Positions 45,224 through 58,498 are shown, counted from the stretch's first letter. The stretch: DNA of 64,000 nt from Aeromicrobium sp. Root472D3 (GCF_001426485.1 NZ_LMET01000001.1:1211915-1275914); one strand, 5' to 3'. Translations and numbers: made by a program. Notes: a model not told the origin generated them from the letters alone.

Positions 45224-45333
45224 TTTCCTCTGTGCCTGAACTCATCAGGCCGGTGCACGCATCCTGCCGGATCGCACGGTGGCGAGTGCATCACGACTCA
45301 TGGCTCGCGCCAGCCAGAAGAAGGAAGTTTGTA

Positions 45334-45708
45334 GTGCCCACGATCAACCAGCTGGTCCGCAAGGGCCGCCAGCGCAAGGTCGTCAAGACGACGACTCCCG
45401 CGCTCAAGGGTTCGCCCCAGCGACGCGGTGTCTGCACCCGCGTCTACACCACGACCCCCAAGAAGCCGAACTCCGCGCTTCGCAAGGTCGCGCGTGTCAA
45501 GCTGTCGAGCGGTACCGAGGTCACTGCCTACATTCCCGGCGAGGGCCACAACCTGCAGGAGCACTCGATCGTGCTCGTGCGCGGTGGCCGTGTGAAGGAC
45601 CTTCCCGGCGTTCGCTACAAGATCATCCGTGGCGCCCTCGACACGCAGGCCGTCAAGGGTCGCAAGCAGGCCCGCAGCCTGTACGGCGCCAAGAAGGAGA
45701 AGAAGTAA
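45334..45708 (+). CDS. rpsL: 30S ribosomal protein S12 (uS12)
   Basis: GTG 45334 after AAGAAGGAAGTTTGTA; 124 residues beginning with the conserved [11 protein letters not shown]. An upstream in-frame GTG at 45232 is a shadow. The streptomycin-region loops [13 protein letters not shown] and [12 protein letters not shown] keep the wild-type lysines (K43 and K88 equivalents), so no streptomycin-resistance change is present. It sits at the decoding centre. Confidence 0.98.
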   Translation: MPTINQLVRKGRQRKVVKTTTPALKGSPQRRGVCTRVYTTTPKKPNSALRKVARVKLSSGTEVTAYIPGEGHNLQEHSIVLVRGGRVKDLPGVRYKIIRGALDTQAVKGRKQARSLYGAKKEKK

Positions 45709-46178
45709 TGCCTCGTAAGGGACCCGCGCCCAAGCGCGTCGTCGAGACCGACCCCGTCTACGGGAGCCAGCTCGTCACCTCACTCATCAACAAGGTCCTG
45801 GTCGACGGCAAGAAGCAGGTCGCCCAGCGCATCGTGTACACCGCCCTCGAGGGCACCCGTGAGAAGTCGGGCACCGACCCGGTCATCACGCTCAAGCGCG
45901 CGCTCGACAACGTCAAGCCCGCCATCGAGGTCAAGAGCCGACGCGTCGGCGGCGCCACCTACCAGGTGCCGATCGAGGTCCGCGCGACCCGCCAGAACAC
46001 CCTGGCCCTGCGCTGGCTCGTCAGCTACGCCGGCTCGCGCCGCGAGAAGACGATGGCCGAGCGCCTCATGAACGAGCTCCTCGACGCCAGCAACGGCCTC
46101 GGCGGCGCCGTCAAGAAGCGCGAGGACACGCACAAGATGGCCGAGGCCAACAAGGCGTTCGCCCACTACCGCTGGTAA
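45708..46178 (+). CDS. rpsG: 30S ribosomal protein S7 (uS7)
   Basis: ATG 45708 overlaps the rpsL stop by one base (TAATG). 156 residues. It begins [20 protein letters not shown] and ends [12 protein letters not shown], as usual. It organises the head of the 30S subunit at the 3' major domain of 16S rRNA. Confidence 0.98.
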   Translation: MPRKGPAPKRVVETDPVYGSQLVTSLINKVLVDGKKQVAQRIVYTALEGTREKSGTDPVITLKRALDNVKPAIEVKSRRVGGATYQVPIEVRATRQNTLALRWLVSYAGSRREKTMAERLMNELLDASNGLGGAVKKREDTHKMAEANKAFAHYRW

Positions 46179-46258
46179 GTCAGCACCACCTCCACCTCTC
46201 GTCTCGCCCATGACACCGGGCAGGCGGGGCATCCGCACCAAAGGAAGCGATCACACTC

Positions 46259-48370
<2,112 letters not shown>

Positions 48371-48377
48371 CAGCGGT

Positions 48378-48419
48378 CCATCTCATAAGATGGCCTGAGG
48401 TACTCGTGCCGCGAGTATC
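48378..48419 (+). promoter_or_regulatory. Two hairpins in the fusA-tuf spacer
   Basis: CCATCT (48378-48383)/AGATGG (48388-48393) with loop CATA, and TACTCG (48401-48406)/CGAGTA (48412-48417) with loop TGCCG, lie in the 91-bp gap. There is no T-tract. They may be RNA-processing or tuf leader elements; the role is unknown. Confidence 0.4.
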
Positions 48420-48461
48420 CGACGGCGTTCAACAGCAACCAATTCGAAGAAGGAGCCCCAC

Positions 48462-49655
<1,194 letters not shown>

Positions 49656-49687
49656 TCCCGGCCGTCACCTGACGGCTGAACCCGATC

Positions 49688-49736
49688 ACGACGAGGGCCC
49701 CGTCCCAGCTTCGGCTGGGGCGGGGCCCTTCGTCGT
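49688..49736 (+). terminator. Terminator after tuf
   Basis: ACGACGAGGGCCCCGTCCCAGC pairs with GCTGGGGCGGGGCCCTTCGT, CGT over 22 positions, with two non-Watson-Crick steps, around loop TTCG (49710-49713). It ends the str operon. Confidence 0.9.
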
Positions 49737-49830
49737 GTCCGGACCGTGGTGTCGGGAGTGGTTGTCATGGGCGTCCTGTGGGTGGACACCGTCGTCGCGG
49801 ATGACGCGACGGGGGCCTAGCCTCATAGCC

Positions 49831-50745
49831 ATGGGACACGACCACGCGCACGGCACCGGGGTGCAGCATCGAGGGCGCCTCGCGATCGTCCTCGCACTGT
49901 CGCTGGGTGTCCTCGTGGTCGAGGCGGTCGTCGCGGCGATCACCGGGAGCCTCGCGCTGCTGGCCGACGCGGGCCACGTGCTGGGCGACTCGTTCGGCAT
50001 CGTCATGGCGCTGGCGGCGATCACGGTGGCGCAGCGCGGGGGAGGCCCGGGCTCGCGGCGCACGTTCGGGTACCAGCGCACCGAGATCCTCGCGGCAGGC
50101 CTCAACGGACTCATCCTGCTGGGCCTGGCGGTGTGGGTCACGTCCAGCGCGGTGAGCCGCTTCGGCGACGCCCCCGAGCTCGACGGTGGGCTGATCCTCG
50201 TGGCCGGTGCGACGGGCCTGGTCGTCAACGTCGTCGGTCTGGTGCTGCTGCGGGGCGGCTCGCAGGAGAGCCTCAACGTGCGGGGCGCCTACCTCGAGGT
50301 CGTGGGCGACGCGCTGGGCTCGGTCGCCGTGCTGGTGTCGGCCGTCGTCATCCTGCTCACGGGCTGGTACGCGGCCGACGCGATCGCGTCGCTGACGATC
50401 GCGGCGATGATCGTGCCGCGTGCGGTCTCGCTGCTCCGCGACGTCGTCGAGGTGCTGCTCGAGTCGACGCCCGAGCACGTCGACCTGGCCGAGCTGCGCG
50501 ACCACATCGTCGGCACCGACGGGGTCAAGGACGTCCACGACCTGCACGTGTGGACCATCACCTCGGGCATGCCGGTCATGAGCGCGCACGTCGTCGTCGA
50601 CGACGACGTGACCGGGATGGTCGAGGCCCACGCCGTCCTCGACCGCCTGCGCGGCTGCCTGGCCGAGCACTTCGACGTCGAGCACTCGACGTTCCAGATC
50701 GAGCCCGCCGGGCACCGCGACTCCGAGCACCACGTGCACCACTGA
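49831..50745 (+). CDS. Cation diffusion facilitator (CDF) family transporter
   Basis: ATG 49831; in-frame codons upstream are a shadow of the tuf 3' end. 304 residues, six transmembrane helices. N-terminal His-rich MGHDHAHG and C-terminal HSEHHVHH-like tail fit a zinc or cobalt exporter. Site A: LLADAGHVLGDSFG (D, H and D ligands). Site B: LEVVGDALGSV, where the usual His is Glu, as in several actinobacterial CDFs. The cytosolic domain shows VKDVHDLHVWTITSGMPVMSAHV. It probably exports zinc by proton exchange. Confidence 0.95.
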   Translation: MGHDHAHGTGVQHRGRLAIVLALSLGVLVVEAVVAAITGSLALLADAGHVLGDSFGIVMALAAITVAQRGGGPGSRRTFGYQRTEILAAGLNGLILLGLAVWVTSSAVSRFGDAPELDGGLILVAGATGLVVNVVGLVLLRGGSQESLNVRGAYLEVVGDALGSVAVLVSAVVILLTGWYAADAIASLTIAAMIVPRAVSLLRDVVEVLLESTPEHVDLAELRDHIVGTDGVKDVHDLHVWTITSGMPVMSAHVVVDDDVTGMVEAHAVLDRLRGCLAEHFDVEHSTFQIEPAGHRDSEHHVHH

Positions 50746-50752
50746 GACGCAC

Positions 50753-50791
50753 GCGAGGGCCCGACCCCCCAGTGGGGGACCGGGCCCTCGC
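50753..50791. terminator. Terminator between CDF gene and convergent lipoprotein gene
   Basis: GCGAGGGCCCG (50753-50763) pairs with CGGGCCCTCGC (50781-50791), enclosing CCCCC/GGGGG with loop CAGT. It lies between convergent genes and may serve both. Confidence 0.85.
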
Positions 50792-50814
50792 CGGGGTGCC
50801 GGGCGGTCGGACCG

Positions 50815-51426
50815 TCAGGACGCCGGCAGCTCGATCGTCCAGATCTTCTCGGGGATCGGGTCGCCGCCGCCGATGACGCTGGCGGCCAGCCGCTTGTACT
50901 GCAGCTGGTAGGCGTCCGCGCGGGTGTTGACCTGGAAGGCGACCCAGCCGGTCGTCCGCTCGCCGGCGCTCGCGGTCTCCCACGGGGTGAAGCCGGCCGC
51001 GGTCATGTCGTCGTCGATGATGCCCGTCGTCGAGCCGGCCAGCTCGTCGTCGGTCTGGTACAGCGTGAAGCCGCCCTGGATGCCGCCGCTGAACTTGTCG
51101 CCGGCCGCGGTGTCGAGCTCGAGGAGCACCCACTCGCCGCCGCCGTCGGGGATGTTGGTGCGCGACGGTGCCTGGAAGTCGCGGACCATGCCGGTGATCT
51201 TGACGGTGTCGCCCAGCACGTCGTCCTGGATCGTCTGGTCGACCGGCAGCTCGGCCTGCTGGGCGTCCGGGGCGTCCGTCGTCTCGGGGGCGGCGGGGGT
51301 GGTCGCGGACGTCTCGGGGGTCGTGGCGGCCTCGTCGCCGCTGCTGTCGGAGCCTCCGCACGCGGAGACCGCGAGGAGCGCGGCCGCCGTCGCGGCGACG
51401 AGGGAGCGTCGGATGGTCTTGCTCAT
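50815..51426 (-). CDS. Predicted lipoprotein, DUF4352-like domain
   Basis: ATG 51426; a TTG at 51435 is an alternative. 203 residues: signal peptide with lipobox LAVSAC (Cys about 23), a Ser/Thr/Ala/Glu linker to about residue 60, and a beta-rich domain of about 140 residues (GDTVKITGMVRDFQAPSRTN, GEWVLLELDT, TTGWVAFQVNT, KIWTIELPAS). The spacing resembles the immunoglobulin-like DUF4352 family of secreted proteins. That assignment is tentative and the function unknown. Confidence 0.7.
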   Translation of the reverse strand: MSKTIRRSLVAATAAALLAVSACGGSDSSGDEAATTPETSATTPAAPETTDAPDAQQAELPVDQTIQDDVLGDTVKITGMVRDFQAPSRTNIPDGGGEWVLLELDTAAGDKFSGGIQGGFTLYQTDDELAGSTTGIIDDDMTAAGFTPWETASAGERTTGWVAFQVNTRADAYQLQYKRLAASVIGGGDPIPEKIWTIELPAS

Positions 51427-51524
51427 GGTGGACAACCTCGTTCGTTGGTCGCACGAGGGCCCTTTACCCCCGCGCAGGACGCGGACAGCCTTTCAGACAG
51501 CCGTGCACCGAGGTCGGGCGGGCG

Positions 51525-52769
51525 TCAACAGATGCTGTCGTCCGACCGCGGCACCCCGAGCCCGAACAGGGGGCGGAGCTTGAGCCCGACCCACGTCCCG
51601 GCCAGGGCGACCGCTCCCCAGATCCAGCCCGACAGGCTGCCGGTCGAGATGCCGCCCAGGTAGGCGCCGATGTTGCAGCCCGAGGCGAGCCGGGCGCCGA
51701 TGCCCAGCAGGATGCCGCCGATGAACGCGGCCGCGACCTCCTTGCCCGTGAATCGGTGACGGAACGACCAGACGCCGGCCAGGGTCGCGGCGATCGCGGC
51801 GCCCAGGATGATGCCGATGTTGGTCAGGGAGTTCTTGTCGGCCAGGACCGGGCCGGCGAGCTGCTCGGCCTGCCCCGGCTGCTGCCAGAACGACCAGAGC
51901 TCGGGGTGCAGACCGACGAGCTGCAGCACCTTGGCGCCCCACAGCCCGAAGGCGCTCGTGACGCCCCAGATGCCGCCCGACACCAGCAGGACACCAGCGG
52001 CCAGCACCGCGAGCACGACGGCGCCGGTCAGCATGGGCCACGAGCCGCGCCAGACCCGCGCGACCCCCGCGGCCGTGGGCGGACGTCCGGCCGGCGGGGG
52101 ATTGCGCCGCGCCTGGTAGGCGCGGCTTCCGGCCACGATCGCCAGCAGTGCGGCGATCGTGACGGCCCATGCGCCGCCGTAGCCGACGTGGTCCTGCAGC
52201 AGCACGGGCTCGAACGTCGGCAGGTCGTCGACCAGGCCGAACTGCCATGTGTAGAGGACCGAGCCCACGATGAAGCCGAGCAGCGTCACGAGCACGCTGG
52301 ACTGCCCCGACCCGACGGCGAACAGGGTGCCGGACGCGCACGCGCCACCCAGCTGCATGCCGAGGCCGAACAGGAACGAGCCCAGCAGCAGCGCGACCCC
52401 GATCTGACCGCCCGCCGGCTGCGGGGTCGATCCGAACAGGCCCGTGCCCGACGCCAGCAGCAGCATGCACAGCGTCGCCGCGGTGCCGAGCAGCAGCGCG
52501 TGCGCCCGCACGCCGGCGCCGTTGCCGACCGCGACGAGCTGGCGCCAGCCCGACGTGAAGCCGAACCGGGCGTGGAAGAGCGCGACACCGAGGCCGAGAC
52601 CGAGCGCGAGCAGCACGGCGAACTTGGCGCCGTGCTGGCTGCCGACGACCGACACGAGCGCGACCGAGACGACGGCGACGCCGATCAGCGGTCCGCGCTG
52701 GACGGGGGGCGCCTCCTCCTGCGGGGGAGGCAGGGCGCACGTGGGAGCGGGTCCGAGAAGGGCTGTCAT
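51525..52769 (-). CDS. YeeE/YedE-family sulfur (thiosulfate) transporter
   Basis: ATG 52769; 414 residues with about nine transmembrane helices. YeeE hallmarks are FGFTSGWRQ, the paired Cys-containing channel motifs GGACASGTLF and GARLASGCNIGAYLGGIST, and GWIWG near the end. Family members (TsuA/YeeE) import thiosulfate through cysteine shuttling. No TusA-like (TsuB) partner gene is adjacent. It is divergent from rpsJ with a 352-bp gap. Confidence 0.92.
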   Translation of the reverse strand: MTALLGPAPTCALPPPQEEAPPVQRGPLIGVAVVSVALVSVVGSQHGAKFAVLLALGLGLGVALFHARFGFTSGWRQLVAVGNGAGVRAHALLLGTAATLCMLLLASGTGLFGSTPQPAGGQIGVALLLGSFLFGLGMQLGGACASGTLFAVGSGQSSVLVTLLGFIVGSVLYTWQFGLVDDLPTFEPVLLQDHVGYGGAWAVTIAALLAIVAGSRAYQARRNPPPAGRPPTAAGVARVWRGSWPMLTGAVVLAVLAAGVLLVSGGIWGVTSAFGLWGAKVLQLVGLHPELWSFWQQPGQAEQLAGPVLADKNSLTNIGIILGAAIAATLAGVWSFRHRFTGKEVAAAFIGGILLGIGARLASGCNIGAYLGGISTGSLSGWIWGAVALAGTWVGLKLRPLFGLGVPRSDDSIC

Positions 52770-53121
52770 CCCTCCACGGTAGGCAGGTCGCGGACGCCCG
52801 CGTGACGCGTCCCGTCCCCTGAGACGACACCGATTTGTCTTTCACGCCACGGGTCTGTCAGAATAGTTCGGTTGCTCCGGCTCGATCGCTGGGGTGTCGT
52901 TCGTCCGGCCTCTCACGCCGATCCATGACGCGACACCGAAACTGAGATCGAGCTTGTCCCGCTGAAGCGGGTCCAACCACCTAACTCGACACGTGTGTGA
53001 CGCATGCTCTTCAAACGGCCGCGACACGCCCGACCTCGGGGGTCGGCGGTGGGGAGGAGCCCTTCTCCCTCGATCCGGGGCGAGACTGCGAAGCGAACGA
53101 ACGTAAAGGACAAGCGAGAGC
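52770..53121. promoter_or_regulatory. S10 operon leader and divergent promoter region
   Basis: This 352-bp gap lies between the divergent YeeE gene and rpsJ and has no supported coding region. A weak promoter shape, TTGTCT (52835-52840), 18 nt and CAGAAT (52859-52864), would give a leader of about 250 nt. The leader has CCCGCT/AGCGGG at about 52956-52970 and other short GC stems. An S10-type leader controlled by L4 is possible but no known fold was recognised. Confidence 0.4.
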
Positions 53122-53430
53122 ATGGCGGGACAAAAAATCCGTATCCGGCTCAAGGCCTACGACCACGAGGTCATTGACTCGTCGGCGCGCAAGATCGTCG
53201 ACACGGTGACGCGCACGGGCGCCAAGGTCGCAGGACCGGTGCCGCTGCCCACCGAGAAGAACGTGTTCTGTGTGATCCGTTCGCCGCACAAGTACAAGGA
53301 CAGCCGCGAGCACTTCGAGATGCGCACGCACAAGCGTCTCATCGACATCATTGACCCGACGCCCAAGACAGTCGACTCGCTCATGCGCCTCGACCTGCCG
53401 GCCGGCGTCGACATCGAGATCAAGCTCTGA
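53122..53430 (+). CDS. rpsJ: 30S ribosomal protein S10 (uS10)
   Basis: ATG 53122; 102 residues, standard size. It has the S10 signatures [20 protein letters not shown] and [20 protein letters not shown]. It is in the 30S head, and it also works with NusB in antitermination. First gene of the S10-spc cluster. Confidence 0.98.
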   Translation: MAGQKIRIRLKAYDHEVIDSSARKIVDTVTRTGAKVAGPVPLPTEKNVFCVIRSPHKYKDSREHFEMRTHKRLIDIIDPTPKTVDSLMRLDLPAGVDIEIKL

Positions 53431-53446
53431 GGGGAGCCAGCGACCA

Positions 53447-54103
53447 ATGAGCGACACCAGCACAGCCACCACGCGCGGCCTCCTCGGCCGCAAGCTCGGC
53501 ATGACCCAGGTCTGGGATGCCGACAACAAGATCATTCCCGTCACGGTCATCGCCGCCGACACCAACGTCGTCACGCAGATCCGCACGCGTGAGACCGACG
53601 GCTACTCCGCCGTCCAGGTCGGCTTCGGCGAGATCGACGGCCGCAAGGTCAACAAGCCGGTCAGCGGCCACTTCGCGAAGGCCGGCGTCACGCCGCGTCG
53701 TCACGTCGTCGAGATCCGCACCGAGGCCATCTCCGACTACACGCTGGGCCAGGAGATCTCCCCGGAGATCTTCGCCGCGGGCGACGTCGTCGACGTCACC
53801 GCGACCAGCAAGGGCAAGGGCTTCGCCGGCGTCATGAAGCGTCACGGCTTCCACGGCGTGGGCGCCTCGCACGGCGCGCACCGCAACCACCGCAAGCCCG
53901 GCTCGATCGGTGGCTGCGCCACCCCGGGTCGCGTCTTCAAGGGTCTGCGCATGGCCGGTCACATGGGTGCCGAGCAGGTCACCACCCAGAACCTCAAGGT
54001 CCACGCGGTCGACACCGACAAGGGCGTCATCCTGATCAAGGGCGCGGTTCCCGGCCCCAAGGGTGCCCTCGTCGTCATCCGCTCTGCAGTGAAGGGAGCC
54101 TGA
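53447..54103 (+). CDS. rplC: 50S ribosomal protein L3 (uL3)
   Basis: ATG 53447 is 16 bp after the rpsJ stop; the in-frame upstream ATG is a shadow. 218 residues with [13 protein letters not shown] and the conserved loop [20 protein letters not shown], then [18 protein letters not shown] near the peptidyl transferase centre. It is an early 50S assembly protein. Confidence 0.98.
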   Translation: MSDTSTATTRGLLGRKLGMTQVWDADNKIIPVTVIAADTNVVTQIRTRETDGYSAVQVGFGEIDGRKVNKPVSGHFAKAGVTPRRHVVEIRTEAISDYTLGQEISPEIFAAGDVVDVTATSKGKGFAGVMKRHGFHGVGASHGAHRNHRKPGSIGGCATPGRVFKGLRMAGHMGAEQVTTQNLKVHAVDTDKGVILIKGAVPGPKGALVVIRSAVKGA

Positions 54104-54108
54104 CGATC

Positions 54109-55110
54109 ATGGTCAACACCATCGACGCTCAGCTGCCCGTCGACATCTTCGACGTCCAGACGAACATCCCGCTGATCCACCAGGTCGTCGTCGCGCAGCT
54201 CGCGGCGGCTCGCCAGGGCACGCACAGCACCAAGTCGCGGGGCGAGGTGTCCGGCGGTGGCAAGAAGCCCTACCGCCAGAAGGGCACCGGCCGCGCCCGT
54301 CAGGGCTCGATCCGCGCACCCCAGTACAACGGTGGTGGCATCGTGCACGGCCCGACGCCGCGCGACTACTCGCAGCGCACCAACAAGAAGATGAAGGCCG
54401 CCGCCCTGCGCGGAGCCCTCTCGGACCGCGCTCGCACGGGTCGCCTGCACGTCGTCGAGAGCATCGTGGGCGGCGACAAGCCGTCGACGAAGCTCGCGCT
54501 GGCGACGCTGCTCGAGCTCACGCCGCGCCCCCGCGTCCTGATCGTCGTCGACCGTGACGACACCGTGACGGCGCTGAGCCTGCGCAACCACGACCACGCG
54601 AACATCCTGACGTTCGACCAGCTCAACACGTACGACGTGCTGAAGGCCGACGACCTGATCTTCACGCAGGCCGCGTTCGACGCCTTCGTGGCGGCGCGCT
54701 CGACCGAGGGCGTCGAGACGGTCTCGCTGAGCGCCCACGCGACCGAGGTGTCCAAGAACGACAAGGCTCCCGGCGCTCCCAAGAAGGCTGCCGCCAAGAA
54801 GACGCCCGCCAAGAAGGCCGCTGCGGCCACGGTCGTCGAGACCCCCGCCGCCGAGGCCGACGAGGCCCCGGCCGCCGAGGCCAAGCCGGCCAAGGCGACG
54901 GGCACCGCGACGCAGCCCTACGGTCCGGGCTCGAAGGCGCCCCTCAAGAGCGGCAACGCTCCCAAGGGCCACGAGATCAAGGGCAACGAGGACTCGATGA
55001 AGTACCACGAGCCCGACACCCAGTGGTACGACTCGACGGTCGCCGAGGTCTGGTTCGACTCCGCCGAGACGGCCGAGGCCGCCGGCTTCACGAAGGCAGG
55101 AGACGCCTGA
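54109..55110 (+). CDS. rplD: 50S ribosomal protein L4 (uL4) with extra C-terminal domain
   Basis: ATG 54109; 333 residues against about 205-225 for most L4 proteins. Residues 1-210 are normal L4, including the tunnel loop [19 protein letters not shown] and [16 protein letters not shown]. Residues 211-268 are a Lys/Ala then Glu/Ala linker. Residues 271-330 form a compact extra module with [20 protein letters not shown] and [20 protein letters not shown], which resembles the so-called sunset-type domain of some actinobacterial secreted or nuclease proteins (from memory, unverified). Its function on L4 is unknown. Confidence 0.95.
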   Translation: MVNTIDAQLPVDIFDVQTNIPLIHQVVVAQLAAARQGTHSTKSRGEVSGGGKKPYRQKGTGRARQGSIRAPQYNGGGIVHGPTPRDYSQRTNKKMKAAALRGALSDRARTGRLHVVESIVGGDKPSTKLALATLLELTPRPRVLIVVDRDDTVTALSLRNHDHANILTFDQLNTYDVLKADDLIFTQAAFDAFVAARSTEGVETVSLSAHATEVSKNDKAPGAPKKAAAKKTPAKKAAAATVVETPAAEADEAPAAEAKPAKATGTATQPYGPGSKAPLKSGNAPKGHEIKGNEDSMKYHEPDTQWYDSTVAEVWFDSAETAEAAGFTKAGDA

Positions 55111-55415
55111 TGAGCACGATCTACAAGGACCACCGCGACGTTCTGATCGCGCCGGTCGTCAGCGAGAAGAGCTACGGCCTGCTCGACGACAACAAGTACA
55201 CGTTCGTGGTGCACCCCGACGCCAACAAGACGGAGATCAAGATCGCCGTCGAGAAGATCTTCGGCGTCAAGGTCACCGCGGTCAACACGCTCAACCGCAA
55301 GGGCAAGACCCGTCGCACCAAGTCGGGTCTTGGCAAGCGCAAGGACACGAAGCGAGCAATCGTCAGTGTCGCTGCCGGTCAGAGCATCGACATCTTCTCG
55401 ACGCCGAGCGCCTGA
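55110..55415 (+). CDS. rplW: 50S ribosomal protein L23 (uL23)
   Basis: ATG 55110 overlaps the rplD stop by one base (TGATG). 101 residues with the L23 signatures [20 protein letters not shown] and [12 protein letters not shown]. It lies at the tunnel exit and docks trigger factor and SRP. Confidence 0.98.
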   Translation: MSTIYKDHRDVLIAPVVSEKSYGLLDDNKYTFVVHPDANKTEIKIAVEKIFGVKVTAVNTLNRKGKTRRTKSGLGKRKDTKRAIVSVAAGQSIDIFSTPSA

Positions 55416-55428
55416 GGACTGAGGACAC

Positions 55429-56256
55429 ATGGCTATTCGCAAGTACAAGCCGACCACGCCGGGCCGCCGAGGCTCCAGCGTCGCCGACTTCGCCGAGATC
55501 ACCCGCACCACGCCGGAGAAGTCCCTGGTGGAGCCGCTGCCCAAGAAGGGTGGCCGCAACAACCAGGGCCGGATCACGACGCGGCACCAGGGTGGCGGAC
55601 ACAAGCGCGCCTACCGCATCATCGACTTCCGTCGCTACGACAAGGACGGCGTCCCCGCGAAGGTCGCCCACATCGAGTACGACCCCAACCGCACGGCGCG
55701 CATCGCGCTCCTGCACTACGCGGACGGCGAGAAGCGCTACATCATCGCGCCCGAGGGTCTCAAGCAGGGCATGACCGTCGAGGCCGGCGTCGGCTCCGAC
55801 ATCAAGGTCGGCAACAACCTGCCGCTGCGCAACATCCCCGTCGGAACGCTGCTGCACAACATCGAGCTCCGCCCCGGTGGCGGCGCGAAGATGGGCCGTT
55901 CGGCCGGCGTCCGCGTCCAGCTCGTCGCGAAGGAGGGCGCCAAGGCTCAGCTGCGTCTGCCCTCCGGCGAGATGCGCTACGTCGACGTCCGCTGCCGCGC
56001 CACGATCGGCGAGGTCGGCAACGCCGAGCAGTCCAACATCAACTGGGGCAAGGCAGGCCGCAACCGCTGGAAGGGCAAGCGCCCGACCGTCCGTGGTGTC
56101 GCCATGAACCCGGTCGACCACCCGCACGGTGGTGGTGAGGGCAAGACGTCCGGTGGACGTCACCCCGTCTCCCCGTGGGGCAAGCCGGAGGGCCGCACGC
56201 GCAAGCGCAAGGCCAGCGACTCCCAGATCGTCCGCCGCCGCAAGTCCGGCCGCTGA
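55429..56256 (+). CDS. rplB: 50S ribosomal protein L2 (uL2)
   Basis: ATG 55429; 275 residues, normal length. It starts [20 protein letters not shown]. The conserved [20 protein letters not shown] near the C-terminus carries the histidine needed for peptidyl transferase activity and subunit joining. Confidence 0.98.
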   Translation: MAIRKYKPTTPGRRGSSVADFAEITRTTPEKSLVEPLPKKGGRNNQGRITTRHQGGGHKRAYRIIDFRRYDKDGVPAKVAHIEYDPNRTARIALLHYADGEKRYIIAPEGLKQGMTVEAGVGSDIKVGNNLPLRNIPVGTLLHNIELRPGGGAKMGRSAGVRVQLVAKEGAKAQLRLPSGEMRYVDVRCRATIGEVGNAEQSNINWGKAGRNRWKGKRPTVRGVAMNPVDHPHGGGEGKTSGGRHPVSPWGKPEGRTRKRKASDSQIVRRRKSGR

Positions 56257-56279
56257 GCCGGAACCAGGAGAGAATCGAT

Positions 56280-56561
56280 ATGCCACGCAGTTTGAAGAAG
56301 GGTCCGTTCGTTGACGGGCACCTCGAGAAGAAGGTCGACGTCCAGAACGCGGCCGACACGCACACCGTGATCAAGACCTGGTCGCGCCGCTCGATGATCC
56401 TGCCGTCCTTCATCGGACACACGATCGCCGTGCACGACGGCCGCAAGCACGTGCCCGTGTTCATCACGGACTCGATGGTGGGTCACAAGCTGGGCGAGTT
56501 CGCCCCGACCCGCACGTTCCGCGGTCACGAGAAGGACGACCGGAAGGCGAAGAGGCGATGA
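56280..56561 (+). CDS. rpsS: 30S ribosomal protein S19 (uS19)
   Basis: ATG 56280; 93 residues starting [19 protein letters not shown], with the family end [16 protein letters not shown]. It binds S13 and 16S rRNA in the 30S head. Its stop overlaps the rplV start. Confidence 0.98.
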   Translation: MPRSLKKGPFVDGHLEKKVDVQNAADTHTVIKTWSRRSMILPSFIGHTIAVHDGRKHVPVFITDSMVGHKLGEFAPTRTFRGHEKDDRKAKRR

Positions 56562-57016
56562 GTGCAGCTACCCGTGAGAACATCAGCGCGCGTCGCGAGC
56601 GCCTGCTGGGCGACGAGCCCGGCGCGTTCGCCGTGGCGCGGTTCGTGCGCGTCACCGCGCAGAAGTCGCGCCGCATCGGCGACCTGATCCGCGGCGAGTC
56701 CGTGGACAACGCCCTGGCCACCCTGCAGTTCGCGCCGCAGGCCGTCGCCGAGGTCTTCTACAAGCTCGTCGACAGCGCTGCTGCCAACGCCGAGTCGACC
56801 GAGGGCCTCGACCGCTCCTCGCTGATCATCACGACGGTCCACGTCGACGAGGGTCCGACGATGAAGCGCTGGCGTCCGCGCGCCAAGGGTGCGGCCAACC
56901 GCATCCTCAAGCGCAGCAGCCACCTGACCGTCGTCGTCCAGCCGGCCGACTTCGTCGAGGGCAAGCGCCTCGCCGCTGCCTCCAAGAACTCCAAGAAGAA
57001 GGGCGGGAACCGATAG
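56558..57016 (+). CDS. rplV: 50S ribosomal protein L22 (uL22)
   Basis: ATG 56558 overlaps the rpsS stop (ATGA). 152 residues, about 30 longer at the N-terminus than in E. coli. The rRNA-binding core shows [20 protein letters not shown] and the tunnel loop region [20 protein letters not shown], as used by macrolides. It is followed at once by rpsC. Confidence 0.97.
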   Translation: MSAATRENISARRERLLGDEPGAFAVARFVRVTAQKSRRIGDLIRGESVDNALATLQFAPQAVAEVFYKLVDSAAANAESTEGLDRSSLIITTVHVDEGPTMKRWRPRAKGAANRILKRSSHLTVVVQPADFVEGKRLAAASKNSKKKGGNR

Positions 57017-57855
57017 TGGGACAGAAGATCAACCCTCACGGGTTCCGACTCGGCATCTCCACCGATCACAAGAGCCGTTGGTACGCCGACAAGCTCTACA
57101 AGAGCTACGTCGGTGAGGACGTCCAGATCCGCAAGATGCTCACCAAGGGCATGGACCGCGCGGGCATCAGCCGTGTCGAGATCGAGCGCACGCGTGAGCG
57201 TGTCCGCGTCGACATCCACACCGCTCGTCCCGGCATCGTCATCGGCCGCCGTGGCGCCGAGGCCGACCGCATCCGCGGCGACCTCGAGAAGCTCACGGGC
57301 AAGCAGGTGCAGCTGAACATCCTCGAGGTCAAGAACCCCGAGATGGACGCGCAGCTGGTGGCCCAGGGCGTCGCCGAGCAGCTCTCGGGTCGCGTGCAGT
57401 TCCGTCGCGCGATGCGCAAGGCCATGCAGTCGACGATGCGTTCGGGCGCCAAGGGCATCCGGATCCAGTGCTCGGGCCGCCTCGGTGGCGCCGAGATGTC
57501 GCGCTCGGAGTTCTACCGCGAGGGCCGCGTGCCCCTGCACACGCTCCGCGCCGACGTCGACTACGGCTTCTACGAGGCCAAGACGACCTTCGGCCGCATC
57601 GGCGTGAAGGTCTGGATCTACAAGGGCGAGGTCGCGGGCACCCGCGCCGAGCGTGAGGCCGAGGCGGCCAAGCGCGCAGCCGCGCCCGGCAGCAACCGTC
57701 GTCCCGCCCGTGGCGGAGCCGCCGGTGGCGCGCGTCGTCCCGAGCGTCCCGCTCGCGACGAGGCCGCTCCCGCCGCGACCGACGCCGCTGCTGCCGCTCC
57801 GGCCGAGGCACCCGCCGAGGCCGTCGCCGCTACTCCTGCAGGGGAGGGTTCCTGA
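57016..57855 (+). CDS. rpsC: 30S ribosomal protein S3 (uS3) with C-terminal tail
   Basis: GTG 57016 overlaps the rplV stop by one base (TAGTG). 279 residues. The KH domain shows [20 protein letters not shown] and the second half has [16 protein letters not shown] [18 protein letters not shown]. Residues beyond about 215 form a basic then Ala/Glu/Pro-rich low-complexity tail, common in actinobacteria. It is at the mRNA entry site. Confidence 0.98.
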   Translation: MGQKINPHGFRLGISTDHKSRWYADKLYKSYVGEDVQIRKMLTKGMDRAGISRVEIERTRERVRVDIHTARPGIVIGRRGAEADRIRGDLEKLTGKQVQLNILEVKNPEMDAQLVAQGVAEQLSGRVQFRRAMRKAMQSTMRSGAKGIRIQCSGRLGGAEMSRSEFYREGRVPLHTLRADVDYGFYEAKTTFGRIGVKVWIYKGEVAGTRAEREAEAAKRAAAPGSNRRPARGGAAGGARRPERPARDEAAPAATDAAAAAPAEAPAEAVAATPAGEGS

Positions 57856-58274
57856 TGTTGATGCCCCGTAGGGTCAAGTACCGCAAGCAGCACCACCCCG
57901 CTCGTCGCGGCGCCGCCAAGGGTGGCACCGAGCTGGCGTTCGGCGACTTCGGCATCCAGTGCATCAGCGCTGCGTACGTGACGAACCGCCAGATCGAGTC
58001 CGCTCGTATCGCCATGACGCGTCACATGAAGCGTGGCGGCAAGGTGTGGATCAACATCTACCCCGACCGCCCGCTGACCAAGAAGCCCGCCGAGACCCGC
58101 ATGGGTTCGGGCAAGGGCTCGCCCGAGTGGTGGGTCGCGAACGTCAAGCCCGGCCGCGTCATGTTCGAGCTGTCCGGCGTCGACGAGAAGACCGCCCGCG
58201 AGGCCACGCGCCTCGCGATCCACAAGCTGCCCATGAAGGCACGCTTCATCTCCCGAGAGACAGGTGACCTGTGA
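57855..58274 (+). CDS. rplP: 50S ribosomal protein L16 (uL16)
   Basis: ATG 57855 overlaps the rpsC stop by one base. 139 residues, with [20 protein letters not shown] and [20 protein letters not shown]. The conserved RMGSGKG loop sits near the A site, and the length is standard. Confidence 0.98.
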   Translation: MLMPRRVKYRKQHHPARRGAAKGGTELAFGDFGIQCISAAYVTNRQIESARIAMTRHMKRGGKVWINIYPDRPLTKKPAETRMGSGKGSPEWWVANVKPGRVMFELSGVDEKTAREATRLAIHKLPMKARFISRETGDL

Positions 58275-58498
58275 TGGCTGCAGTGACCACCGCCGCCGAG
58301 CTGCGCGCCGTGAGCGCCGAGGACCTGGCCGAGAAGCTGGCCGAGTCCAAGGAAGAGCTGTTCAACCTGCGCTTCCAGAACGCCACGGGTCAGCTCGACA
58401 ACACCGCCCGCCTGCGCGCGGTCCGCAAGGACATCGCCCGCATCTACACCGTGATGCGTGAGCGCGAGCTCGGCATCGTCGAGGGGGCAGAGGCATGA
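58274..58498 (+). CDS. rpmC: 50S ribosomal protein L29 (uL29)
   Basis: ATG 58274, chosen over GTG 58271, overlaps the rplP stop by one base. 74 residues, helical, with [20 protein letters not shown] and [20 protein letters not shown]. It is next to L23 at the tunnel exit. Its stop overlaps the rpsQ start (ATGA). Confidence 0.97.
   Translation: MAAVTTAAELRAVSAEDLAEKLAESKEELFNLRFQNATGQLDNTARLRAVRKDIARIYTVMRERELGIVEGAEA

Noticed and set aside
45232..45333. N-terminal extension of S12
   Set aside because: S12 begins with the conserved [11 protein letters not shown] after GTG 45334; upstream codons are not conserved and cross the promoter leader.
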